Assembly (NCBI GenBank): GCA_029938505.1
Contig: JAOZUV010000139.1
Span: forward strand, 1-6,028
Direction: 5' to 3'
DNA: 6,028 bases
From: Bacteroidales bacterium
Lineage (GTDB): Bacteria > Bacteroidota > Bacteroidia > Bacteroidales > GCA-2711565
Shown: one piece after another, positions 1 through 6,028 of the stretch
How the letters are laid out: every line of letters begins with the position of its first letter
Numbering within the stretch: position 1 is the stretch's first letter
Notes under the pieces: model-generated
What the model saw: only the letters and a program-made list of their open reading frames with translations
Databases searched by the model: none
What the model was told of the DNA's origin: nothing
Made by a program: the position numbers and the translations under genes

Positions 1-1317
1 ATTTTTGAGAGTAAAATGAACAATCAGTTGGGCAACGAAGCATTCGCAATTTTATATCGTACCAATGCCCAATCACGATCTATAGAGGAGGGATTACGAA
101 AACAAGGTATCCCCTACCGAATTTTTGGTGGCCTATCTTTTTATAAACGGAAAGAGATTAAAGATGTCTTGTCTTATTTTCGCTTAGTCATAAATAATAA
201 GGATGAGGATGCGCTTTTGCGATGCATCAATTATCCTGTTCGAGGCATTGGAGCTACAAGTATTCAGCGTTTACAAATCGCCGCCGATGAACAAAAAATT
301 AGTTTGTGGGACGTCATTAACAAAGGAGCAAATTTCCCATCAAATATAAATGCGGGTACACGTTCAAAAATCGAAAATTTTGTTATTATGATTAAGAGTT
401 TTACAGCTCAAATTGATCAAAAAAACGCTTACGATTTAGCTAAGCTTATTGCCAATTCATCAAATATTTTAAAGGAATTATATAATGACAAAACGCCTGA
501 GGGAGTGAGTCGTTACGAAAATATTGAAGAGCTTTTAAACGCCATTAAAGAATTCACCGAAACCGAACTCACCGAAGAACAAATTGAGAAGAGAGATGGA
601 AATATCACCCTTGGCTTAGCCGAATTCATGCAAGATGTGGCACTAATTACCGATGCCGATACCAAAGATAAAGAAGGCACAGATTATGTTTCCTTAATGA
701 CTATTCATGCAGCCAAAGGACTGGAGTTTCCCTATATATTTGTTGTAGGATTGGAGGAAAACCTCTTTCCCTCTATCATGTCATTAAATTCAAGAGCCGA
801 CCTAGAAGAAGAACGCCGTTTATTTTATGTTGCCATTACAAGAGCCGAAAAACAATTGCATTTATCCTATGCCGAAAATCGCTATAAATGGGGTAACTTA
901 ACAGTTTGCGAGCCTAGTCGTTTTATAGAAGAAGTTAATGATAAATACATTGATCGTCCACCTCAAAAAATAAATATCTTCGAATCAAAACAAATGAAGG
1001 AAGAGCCAAAATGGGGAAGTGGATATAAAAAGAAATCTTCTGCAAAAGCAGCAAAACCAATCAACCAACCAACTCCTCCTATCATCAGTAAAAATTTGAA
1101 AAAAATTGGTGCAGCAACAAATAATGCAGCCTTTGCTTCTGATCCTGCAATTATTGACAATTTACAAAATGGTATGGAAGTAGAACATATTAAATTTGGA
1201 AAAGGAAAAGTTATTAACCTGGAAGGAGAAGGCTCAAATAAAAAAGCAACTGTATTTTTCCCTGAAGTAGGACAAAAACAACTTTTGTTAAAATTTGCAA
1301 AACTTAAGATTTTATAA
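1..1317 (+). CDS. pcrA: PcrA/UvrD-family ATP-dependent DNA helicase, C-terminal part (5' truncated by window edge)
   Basis: Superfamily 1A 3'-5' DNA helicase, a cytoplasmic motor in DNA repair and replication or transcription conflict resolution. The reading frame is open from base 1 (I-F-E-S-K before the first Met at 16), so that Met is internal; 438 codons are visible. Family members usually run to about 750 residues, so roughly the first 300-350, with Walker A and B, are missing. Visible motifs are FAILYRTNAQSR (domain 2A), GGLSFYKRKEIKD, TIHAAKGLEF with GLEENLFPS (motif V region, about 694-780), and RRLFYVAITRAEK (motif VI with its arginine, about 814-855). A Lys/Ala/Pro-rich linker (about 1000-1140) leads to a small C-terminal domain, VEHIKFGKGKVINLEGEG onward (about 1177-1314). 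In PcrA/UvrD this is the Tudor-like domain that contacts RNA polymerase. The frame is intact. UvrD is an equally valid name; that it is a helicase of this family is very secure. Confidence 0.95.
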   Translation: MFESKMNNQLGNEAFAILYRTNAQSRSIEEGLRKQGIPYRIFGGLSFYKRKEIKDVLSYFRLVINNKDEDALLRCINYPVRGIGATSIQRLQIAADEQKISLWDVINKGANFPSNINAGTRSKIENFVIMIKSFTAQIDQKNAYDLAKLIANSSNILKELYNDKTPEGVSRYENIEELLNAIKEFTETELTEEQIEKRDGNITLGLAEFMQDVALITDADTKDKEGTDYVSLMTIHAAKGLEFPYIFVVGLEENLFPSIMSLNSRADLEEERRLFYVAITRAEKQLHLSYAENRYKWGNLTVCEPSRFIEEVNDKYIDRPPQKINIFESKQMKEEPKWGSGYKKKSSAKAAKPINQPTPPIISKNLKKIGAATNNAAFASDPAIIDNLQNGMEVEHIKFGKGKVINLEGEGSNKKATVFFPEVGQKQLLLKFAKLKIL

Positions 1318-1334
1318 AAAAAAACGTATCTTTG
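1304..1334 (+). promoter_or_regulatory. Bacteroidota-type promoter for the DUF4290-murA unit
   Basis: TATCTTTG at 1327-1334 matches exactly the TAnnTTTG -7 element read by the primary sigma factor of Bacteroidota. The -33 box is weak: TTA at 1304-1306 stands 20 bases upstream where TTG is expected, inside the last codons of the helicase gene. Transcription would start near 1338-1342, leaving a leader of about 95 bases before the ATG at 1435. The position, right after a stop codon and ahead of a same-strand gene, supports the call. The start site itself is inferred. Confidence 0.6.
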
Positions 1335-1337
1335 CAG

Positions 1338-1434
1338 CCTTATCACCTGTGTGAAAATAATTTAAGACTTCGGATAATTTATTGCCAAATCACTAATCTG
1401 GATATTAAAATCCGCAGAATAAAATAGATATCAA
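1338..1434 (+). other. Leader (5' untranslated region) before the DUF4290 gene
   Basis: AT-rich noncoding stretch between the putative transcription start and the ATG. CGGAT at 1371-1375 is complementary to ATCCG at 1410-1414. GGAT at 1400-1403 can pair with ATCC at 1410-1413 around a six-base loop, so the two pairings exclude each other. The stems are only 4-5 bp and may be chance. I recognise no known riboswitch or leader peptide, and there is no clear Shine-Dalgarno sequence ahead of the start. Confidence 0.3.
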
Positions 1435-2091
1435 ATGATGGAATACAACACAACAAGAAATAGTTTAATCATTTCGCAGTATGGCAGAAACATACAAAAA
1501 ATGATTGAATACACCCTCACCATGGAAGACAGGGTGAAACGTACAAGAGCGGCTTACCTTATTGTAGATGTCATGGGACAAATGCATCCTCAAGTAAAAG
1601 ACACTGTAGATTTTAAACAAAAATTATGGGATCATTTACATATTATTTCCAGTCTCAAGTTAGATGTTGACTGCCCTTATCCTCCACCTACTAAACAACT
1701 TTTAGAAGCTAAACCTGAGCCCATTTCTTATCAGGATAACAAAATAAGATACAGACAATACGGAAAAAACTTACAGCGAATTATTGAAAAAGCTATTGAA
1801 TTAGAAGATGGTGAAGAAAAAAATGCTTTCGTAAAAACTATTGCAAATCATCTTAAAAAATCATACTTAAACTGGAATCGTGACTCTGTAAATGATGAAC
1901 TTATTTTTGAGCATTTAGAAGTCCTCTCGGCAGGTAAACTTAAAATGCCTCCCAATGTACGATTACTAAATACTGGAGACATTTTATCGAGAGGTAGCAG
2001 TAGTAGTGCTAGCAATATGCCAAGAAAAAGAAAATTTGTAAAAAGGCCAAAAGATAAAAACGGACCTTACAGAAAACATAGTTCACATTAA
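1435..2091 (+). CDS. DUF4290-family protein of unknown function, internally duplicated, with basic tail
   Basis: A 218-residue protein that I recognise as the DUF4290 type found in Bacteroidota; its biochemical role is unknown to me. It has two copies of one module. Copy 1 runs from QYGRNIQKMIE (residue 15) to DHLHIISSLKL (66-76). Copy 2 runs from QYGKNLQRIIE (residue 108) to EHLEVLSAGKL (159-169). The Q-Y-G and H-L landmarks keep a constant offset of 93 residues with no gap. Both copies look helical, are rich in charged residues, and lead into Pro-containing stretches (PYPPP, MPPNV). After residue 185 come a Ser-rich linker and a Lys/Arg-rich tail (PRKRKFVKRPKDKNG), which could bind nucleic acid or another acidic partner; that is inference. 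There is no signal peptide or membrane segment, so it is probably cytoplasmic. Two Met codons stand in tandem (1435, 1438) and the second could be the true start. Only 18 bases separate it from murA, so the two are probably co-transcribed and perhaps functionally linked. Confidence 0.85.
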   Translation: MMEYNTTRNSLIISQYGRNIQKMIEYTLTMEDRVKRTRAAYLIVDVMGQMHPQVKDTVDFKQKLWDHLHIISSLKLDVDCPYPPPTKQLLEAKPEPISYQDNKIRYRQYGKNLQRIIEKAIELEDGEEKNAFVKTIANHLKKSYLNWNRDSVNDELIFEHLEVLSAGKLKMPPNVRLLNTGDILSRGSSSSASNMPRKRKFVKRPKDKNGPYRKHSSH

Positions 2092-2109
2092 TTAAATAAA
2101 TTATATTCC

Positions 2110-3417
2110 GTGGGCTCTTTTGAAATAATAGGCGGTCAAAAATTGAAAGGGGAAATAACCCCCCAAGGTGCGAAAAACGAAGCCTTGCAAGTTATTTGCG
2201 CCACTCTATTAAGTCCCGAAAAAATAACTATCTCCAACATTCCAGATATTCGGGATGTCAATAAATTAATCAAACTTATTGCAAAATTAGGTGCAACTGT
2301 CGAAAAAATTTCGGACGACACCTATAATTTTGAAGCTAAAAATATTGATATTGATTATCTAAAAACGGATGATTATGCCACAAAAGCAAGTGGCTTACGC
2401 GGATCAATCATGATTGTAGGACCATTGCTAGCTCGTTTTGGAAAAGGATTTATACCTCAGCCAGGTGGCGACAAAATTGGTCGCCGTAGACTTGATACTC
2501 ACTTCGTAGGTTTACAAAAACTAGGAGCCAAATTCAATTATAATAGCACAGATAAATATTATAAAATTGAGGCCGATAAACTTCAGGGTACAGATATGCT
2601 CCTTGATGAAGCATCGGTAACAGGTACTGCTAACATTTTAATGGCGGCAGTTCTTGCCAAAGGACGTACCACCATTTTCAATGCTGCCTGCGAACCTTAT
2701 TTACTTCAATTAAGTAAGATGTTGATTCGTATGGGTGCCAAAATACAAGGAGTAGGTTCAAACCTTTTGACTATTGATGGCGTTGAAAATTTGGGTGCTT
2801 GTGATCACCGAATGATGGCCGACATGATTGAAGTAGGTAGTTTTATTGGTATGGCAGCTATGACTCAATCAGCTCTTACAATTAAAGATGTTGATTATGA
2901 TGCTTTAGGATTGATTCCAGAAGTTTTCAAAAGAATGGGCATTAAGATTGAAGTTAGAGGCAAGGATCTTTTTATTCCTGAACAAAAAGAATACGAAGTG
3001 GAGACTTTCATTGATGGTGCGATCATGACCATTGCTGATGCTCCCTGGCCCGGATTTACACCCGATCTTATCAGCATTATGTTAGTGGTTGCTACACAAG
3101 CTAAAGGAAGTGTTTTAATCCATCAAAAAATGTTTGAAAGCCGCTTATTTTTTGTAGATAAACTTATTGATATGGGTGCACAAATAATACTTTGTGATCC
3201 ACACCGAGCTACGGTTATTGGTTTGAATAATAAATATCCGCTTCGTGGGATTTCGATGACCTCGCCCGACATAAGAGCAGGAGTTGCATTATTGATTGCT
3301 GCACTTTCTGCCGAAGGTAAAAGCATTATCGATAATATTGAGCAAATCGATCGTGGTTATCAAAATATTGATAAAAGGCTCAGAATGCTAGGAGCCAAAA
3401 TAACACGCATTGAATAA
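2110..3417 (+). CDS. murA: UDP-N-acetylglucosamine 1-carboxyvinyltransferase (MurA), Asp-type active-site loop
   Basis: Cytoplasmic enzyme that transfers enolpyruvate from phosphoenolpyruvate to UDP-GlcNAc, the first committed step of peptidoglycan synthesis. The 435 residues match the family (E. coli has 419). Lys22-Asn23 in QGAKNEAL, Arg97 in LRGS, Asp319 in PWPGFTPD (general base, E. coli Asp305), Arg345 in FESR, Arg389 in DIRAG and Arg415 in IDRGY are all in place. In the mobile loop the usual PGGC reads PGGD: Asp121 (codon GAC, 2470-2472) replaces the Cys that fosfomycin alkylates. Enzymes with Asp here, as in Mycobacterium tuberculosis and Chlamydia, are active but insensitive to fosfomycin, so intrinsic insensitivity is expected. 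The start is GTG at 2110: the in-frame stop of the preceding gene lies 18 bases upstream, no ATG lies between, and the conserved N-terminus (SFEIIGGQKLKGEI) begins at once. Probably co-transcribed with the DUF4290 gene. No second murA copy is visible here. Confidence 0.97.
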   Translation: MGSFEIIGGQKLKGEITPQGAKNEALQVICATLLSPEKITISNIPDIRDVNKLIKLIAKLGATVEKISDDTYNFEAKNIDIDYLKTDDYATKASGLRGSIMIVGPLLARFGKGFIPQPGGDKIGRRRLDTHFVGLQKLGAKFNYNSTDKYYKIEADKLQGTDMLLDEASVTGTANILMAAVLAKGRTTIFNAACEPYLLQLSKMLIRMGAKIQGVGSNLLTIDGVENLGACDHRMMADMIEVGSFIGMAAMTQSALTIKDVDYDALGLIPEVFKRMGIKIEVRGKDLFIPEQKEYEVETFIDGAIMTIADAPWPGFTPDLISIMLVVATQAKGSVLIHQKMFESRLFFVDKLIDMGAQIILCDPHRATVIGLNNKYPLRGISMTSPDIRAGVALLIAALSAEGKSIIDNIEQIDRGYQNIDKRLRMLGAKITRIE

Positions 3418-3445
3418 AACCCCTCAAATTTTATAAATTAATATG

Positions 3446-3483
3446 ACAAATTGTCTCAATATACAAATTGGCAAATAATTTGT
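3446..3483. repeat. Cluster of short inverted and direct repeats upstream of grpE
   Basis: GACAA-A-TTGTC (3445-3455) and CAAAT-A-ATTTG (3472-3482) are perfect 5-1-5 inverted repeats. ACAAATTG occurs twice in direct orientation (3446-3453 and 3463-3470, 17 bases apart). ACAAAT (3463-3468) is also inverted against ATTTGT (3478-3483) across nine bases. The sequences are AT-rich and short, so chance is possible. Their crowding in the only sizeable gap before a heat-shock gene pair is compatible with an operator. They do not match the CIRCE element (TTAGCACTC-N9-GAGTGCTAA) bound by HrcA, and there is no U-tract of a typical terminator. Confidence 0.35.
3451..3482 (+). promoter_or_regulatory. Weak candidate promoter for grpE-dnaJ
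   Basis: TTG at 3451-3453 followed after 22 bases by TAATTTG (3476-3482) resembles the Bacteroidota -33/-7 pair, but the -7 box is one base short of TAnnTTTG. Transcription would begin about 40 bases before the grpE ATG. It overlaps the inverted repeats described for this gap. A promoter somewhere here is likely because murA and grpE are 110 bases apart and functionally unrelated; this exact placement is tentative. Confidence 0.3.
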
Positions 3484-3527
3484 TATGTAGAAATGGATTA
3501 ATAATAATACAAATTCTTGATTGAAAA

Positions 3528-4133
3528 ATGGCAAAGAATACCGCTAAAAATACAGAAGAGGAGATAAAAGAAATGGCTGAGACTAAAGAAAATGAGCAAA
3601 AAAGTGCTCAAGAAGAAACTAAAAAGGTCAAAGCTGAAAAGCCTTCGAAGAAGAAAACCCGCAAAGCAAAAAAAACAGCGACTGAATTAGTTGAGGAAGA
3701 AAAAATCAAATATGCTGAATTAAATGACAAATATCTTCGTCTTTTTTCTGAATTTGATAACTTCCGTAAAAGAACCATAAAAGAACGTTTGGAATTAATG
3801 AAAACAGCATCTCAAGACCTTATTATGTCGATGTTACCTGTTGTTGATGATTTTGAAAGAGCGATGCAGGCCTTTGAAGAAACGAAAGAAAATGAAAGTT
3901 TGAAAGAAGGTATTAACTTGATTTATAATAAATTCAAATCCACACTAAATTCGAAAGGTGTTGAGTGTATGGAATCAAAAGGAAAAGATTTTGACACTGA
4001 TTTTCATGAGGCCTTAACTCAAATTCCTGCTCCATCTAAAAACTTAAAAGGAAAAGTAGTAGATGTTATTGAAAAGGGTTATACCATGAATGGAAAAGTA
4101 ATTCGATTTGCTAAAGTAGTTGTTGGAAACTAG
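3528..4133 (+). CDS. grpE: GrpE, nucleotide-exchange factor of the DnaK chaperone
   Basis: GrpE dimers open the nucleotide-binding domain of DnaK to release ADP and restart the folding cycle in the cytoplasm. The protein has 201 residues, normal for the family. Residues 1-50 are a low-complexity Lys/Glu-rich segment, followed by a long coiled-coil helix (about 52-100, with KYLRLFSEFDNFRKRT). Next are the LPVVDDFERAM dimer-bundle helices and EGINL, whose Gly128 aligns with E. coli Gly122, known to be needed for DnaK binding. The C-terminal beta domain ends in the family signature VVDVIEKGYTMNGKVIRFAKV (about 177-197). The ATG at 3528 is chosen because it opens the charged N-terminal extension; a later Met at residue 16 would also leave the core intact. 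It lies 36 bases before dnaJ, almost certainly in the same operon. The charged N-terminus is more Lys-rich than in E. coli GrpE, but such extensions vary widely. Confidence 0.97.
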   Translation: MAKNTAKNTEEEIKEMAETKENEQKSAQEETKKVKAEKPSKKKTRKAKKTATELVEEEKIKYAELNDKYLRLFSEFDNFRKRTIKERLELMKTASQDLIMSMLPVVDDFERAMQAFEETKENESLKEGINLIYNKFKSTLNSKGVECMESKGKDFDTDFHEALTQIPAPSKNLKGKVVDVIEKGYTMNGKVIRFAKVVVGN

Positions 4134-4169
4134 GTATTCTATTTTACACGCTAGCTATACATACAAAAA

Positions 4170-5330
4170 ATGTCTAAACGAGATTATTACGAAGTATTAG
4201 ATGTACCACAAGGTGCAACCGAAGCAGAAATTAAAAAAGCCTATCGTAAGCAGGCACTAAAATTTCATCCGGATAAAAATCCAGATGATAAAGCTTCTGA
4301 GGAAAAATTTAAGGAAGCAGCCGAAGCATATGAGGTTTTAGGCAATCCAACTAAACGGAGCCGTTACGATCAGTACGGTCATGCCGGTGTTGGTGGAGCA
4401 GCCAATAGTGGAGGTGGCTTTGGCGGCGGTTTTGGCGGCGGCATGAGTATGGATGACATCTTTAGTAATTTCGGAGATATTTTCGGAGGAGCTTTTGGTG
4501 GTGGCGGAGGCGGAAGTCGTCGACGCAGAGTAAATAAAGGCTCTAATCTTCGTGTAAAAGTTAAGCTCACCCTTGAAGAAATTGCCAATGGGGTTGAGAA
4601 AAAAATAAAAGTCAATAAATACGTTAATTGTAATTCCTGTGGAGGAAGCGGTGCTGAAGGTCATTCAGGACACACATCTTGTCCTACATGTCATGGTTCT
4701 GGTCAGGTAACACGCATAGCCAATACTTTTCTTGGCCAAATGCAAACATCATCCACTTGTCCTAGTTGTAGTGGCGAAGGAAAAATAATAAAAAATAAAT
4801 GCACCTCTTGCGGTGGACATGGAATTGTTAAAGGTGAGGATGTAATTACCATCAAGCTCCCAGCTGGAGTTTCAGATGGCATGCAACTTTCTGTGAGTGG
4901 AAAAGGAAATGCCGGAGAACGAGATGGTATCCCAGGAGATTTAATCGTATTGATCGAAGAAATTCCTCATGAAGAATTAATTCGTGATGGTGCAAATTTA
5001 ATTTTCGATAAATACATTAGTATTCCTGATGCTAGTTTAGGAACTACCATCGATATTCCTACAGTAGATGGTAAAGCAAGAGTTAAGATTCCTGCTGGCA
5101 CACAAGCAGGGAAAATACTTCGTCTCAAAGGAAAAGGGTTGCCTGACGTAAATTCGTACGGCCGGGGTGATTTATTAGTAAACATCAATGTTTGGACTCC
5201 CAAATCTTTATCAAAAGAAGAAAAAGAAATACTTGAGAAATTAGCTAATTCTGAAAACTTCAAACCAAATCCTAGTAGTAAAGACAAGAGTTTTTTCAGT
5301 AGGATGAAAGATTACTTTGAAGGTTATTAA
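4170..5330 (+). CDS. dnaJ: DnaJ (Hsp40), type I J-domain co-chaperone
   Basis: Delivers unfolded clients to DnaK and stimulates its ATPase. The full type I architecture is present in 386 residues. The J domain (about 4-70) has the HPD motif at 33-35. A Gly/Phe-rich linker follows (about 72-116) with [12 protein letters not shown]. The zinc-binding region has four CxxCxGxG repeats starting at Cys154, Cys171, Cys197 and Cys211. Two C-terminal beta-barrel client-binding domains come next (about 225-345), with [11 protein letters not shown] and [12 protein letters not shown], then a short tail ending in [12 protein letters not shown]. All eight zinc-ligand cysteines and the HPD triad are intact, so it should be functional. 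It follows grpE by 36 bases with no terminator between them, and the ABC ATPase starts 18 bases later. dnaK is not in this window and must be encoded elsewhere. Confidence 0.98.
   Translation: MSKRDYYEVLDVPQGATEAEIKKAYRKQALKFHPDKNPDDKASEEKFKEAAEAYEVLGNPTKRSRYDQYGHAGVGGAANSGGGFGGGFGGGMSMDDIFSNFGDIFGGAFGGGGGGSRRRRVNKGSNLRVKVKLTLEEIANGVEKKIKVNKYVNCNSCGGSGAEGHSGHTSCPTCHGSGQVTRIANTFLGQMQTSSTCPSCSGEGKIIKNKCTSCGGHGIVKGEDVITIKLPAGVSDGMQLSVSGKGNAGERDGIPGDLIVLIEEIPHEELIRDGANLIFDKYISIPDASLGTTIDIPTVDGKARVKIPAGTQAGKILRLKGKGLPDVNSYGRGDLLVNINVWTPKSLSKEEKEILEKLANSENFKPNPSSKDKSFFSRMKDYFEGY
4419..4442 (+). repeat. Two-copy 12-base tandem repeat in the dnaJ Gly/Phe region
   Basis: TTTGGCGGCGGT at 4419-4430 is followed by TTTGGCGGCGGC at 4431-4442, identical but for the last base. 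It encodes two Phe-Gly-Gly-Gly units in frame. This GC-rich patch contrasts with the AT-rich surroundings because Gly codons dominate. Slippage here would change linker length by four residues without breaking the frame. Confidence 0.7.
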
Positions 5331-5348
5331 AATCTAAACAATATCTTA

Positions 5349-6028
5349 ATGGAACTTTTTGTAGCAGAAAATATTACGAAGACTTTTGCAAATCATACCG
5401 CACTAAATAATTTAAGCATCAAAGTTCCAGAAAAAAGCATTTTTGGATTATTAGGCCCCAATGGTGCTGGAAAAACTAAACTGATACGGATCATTAATCA
5501 AATAACAGCTCCTGATTCAGGCAGCTTATTTTTGAATGGTGAAAAACTAAGTCAGAAGCATATTGCAAATATTGGTTACCTCCCTGAAGAACGTGGCTTG
5601 TATAAAAAAATGAAGGTGGGTGAACAATCTGTTTATTTAGCTCAACTCAAAGGATTAAGTCGTTCCGAAGCTATAAAACGACTAAAATATTGGTTCGAAA
5701 AATTTGAAATTGGAGCTTGGTGGGATCGTAAAGTGGAAGAGCTCTCGAAAGGAATGCAACAAAAAATCCAATTCATTGTGACTATTTTGCACGAACCCGA
5801 ACTACTCATTTTTGATGAACCATTTTCAGGTTTCGACCCCATCAATGTAAATCTACTCCGCGAAGAAATCTTAAAATTAAGAGATAAAGGATCAACCATC
5901 ATTTTCTCCACTCATAATATGGCATCGGTTGAAGAGCTATGTGATCATATTGCTTTGATAAACGATTCTGAAAAAATCTTGGATGGAGAAGTGAAGGAAG
6001 TTAAATCCCGCTTTAAAACCAATATCTT
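5349..6028 (+). CDS. ABC transporter ATP-binding protein (NatA/YhaQ-like), 3' truncated by window edge
   Basis: ATP-hydrolysing subunit of a membrane transporter, probably an exporter of the NatA/YhaQ group (COG4152-like); substrate unknown. The ATG at 5349 lies 18 bases after dnaJ. The frame stays open to the last base, giving 226 codons; relatives of about 300 residues suggest some 75 are missing, including a C-terminal DUF4162-type region. Motifs in order: Walker A GPNGAGKT (36-43) followed unusually by Lys44 rather than Thr or Ser; GYLPEERGLY (76-85) where the Q-loop Gln would stand, with Glu instead; signature LSKGMQQK (132-139); Walker B LLIFDEP (152-158) with Glu157; D-loop SGFDP (160-164); and the switch His189 in STHNM. 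The catalytic Lys42, Glu157 and His189 are present, so ATP hydrolysis is plausible. A membrane-permease gene is expected just beyond the right edge. Linkage to dnaJ suggests co-transcription, not necessarily shared function. Confidence 0.93.
   Translation, partial: MELFVAENITKTFANHTALNNLSIKVPEKSIFGLLGPNGAGKTKLIRIINQITAPDSGSLFLNGEKLSQKHIANIGYLPEERGLYKKMKVGEQSVYLAQLKGLSRSEAIKRLKYWFEKFEIGAWWDRKVEELSKGMQQKIQFIVTILHEPELLIFDEPFSGFDPINVNLLREEILKLRDKGSTIIFSTHNMASVEELCDHIALINDSEKILDGEVKEVKSRFKTNI

Noticed and set aside
16..18. ATG at 16 as the start of the helicase gene
   Set aside because: The frame is open to the window edge, and the visible protein lacks all N-terminal helicase motifs. The gene is cut by the window and this Met is internal.
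1316..1324. Run of nine A after the helicase stop as a terminator or slippage site
   Set aside because: No hairpin precedes it, it is an A-run rather than a T-run on the coding strand, and it lies outside the reading frame beyond the stop codon. It is more likely promoter spacer sequence.
963..1346. Reverse-strand open frame over the 3' end of the helicase gene
   Set aside because: It mirrors the Lys-rich linker and C-terminal domain of a clearly conserved gene, and its product resembles no family. It is an antisense shadow.
3427..3440. AATTT-TAT-AAATT hairpin after murA as a terminator
   Set aside because: It is a 5-bp stem made only of A and T with no following U-tract. It would be too weak for intrinsic termination and is expected by chance in AT-rich DNA.
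3485..3490. ATG-TAG minimal start-stop upstream of grpE
   Set aside because: A two-codon start-stop in AT-rich leader sequence is common by chance, and nothing else marks it as a regulatory element.
4338..4664. Overlapping reverse-strand open frames in dnaJ, including a Pro-rich one
   Set aside because: They arise from the Gly-rich codons of the J-protein linker read backwards (Gly gives Pro or Ala). They have no start context and no recognisable domain.
5642..5911. Reverse-strand open frame of 89 codons within the ABC ATPase gene
   Set aside because: The forward frame carries the ABC signature, Walker B and switch His across the same bases, so the antisense frame is incidental.

Overview
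The window is a compact, AT-rich stretch of housekeeping genes, all on the + strand. It most likely comes from a member of the phylum Bacteroidota. Four things point there: a DUF4290-type protein (a family I know only from that phylum) directly upstream of murA; a promoter element of the form TAnnTTTG in the gap before it; no Shine-Dalgarno-like GGAGG ahead of the starts; and the order grpE, dnaJ, ABC-transporter ATPase. I cannot assign a class or genus from sequence alone.

Layout: (1) 1-1317 is the C-terminal part of a PcrA/UvrD-type superfamily 1 DNA helicase whose N-terminal half lies outside the window. (2) 1318-1434 is an intergenic stretch with a good Bacteroidota-type -7 element just after the helicase stop codon and a leader of about 95 bases. 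(3) 1435-2091 encodes a DUF4290-like protein that proves to be an internal duplication with a basic tail. Only 18 bases separate it from (4) murA (GTG start, 2110-3417), the first committed enzyme of peptidoglycan synthesis, which here carries Asp instead of Cys at the catalytic-loop position. (5) 3418-3527 is a gap with several short inverted and direct repeats and a weak promoter candidate. (6) grpE (3528-4133) and dnaJ (4170-5330) are the nucleotide-exchange factor and J-domain co-chaperone of DnaK; dnaK itself is not in the window. (7) From 5349 to the right edge is an ABC-transporter ATP-binding subunit, 18 bases after dnaJ and cut off before its C-terminus.

The likely transcription units are the end of a helicase gene, then DUF4290-murA, then grpE-dnaJ-ABC ATPase. 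No RNA gene, mobile element, CRISPR array or convincing intrinsic terminator was found. The region looks like conserved core genome rather than an accessory island. The points most worth a second look are the duplicated architecture of the murA-linked DUF4290 protein, the Cys-to-Asp MurA, and the atypical nucleotide-binding motifs of the ABC ATPase. I do not see a clearly new biological system.
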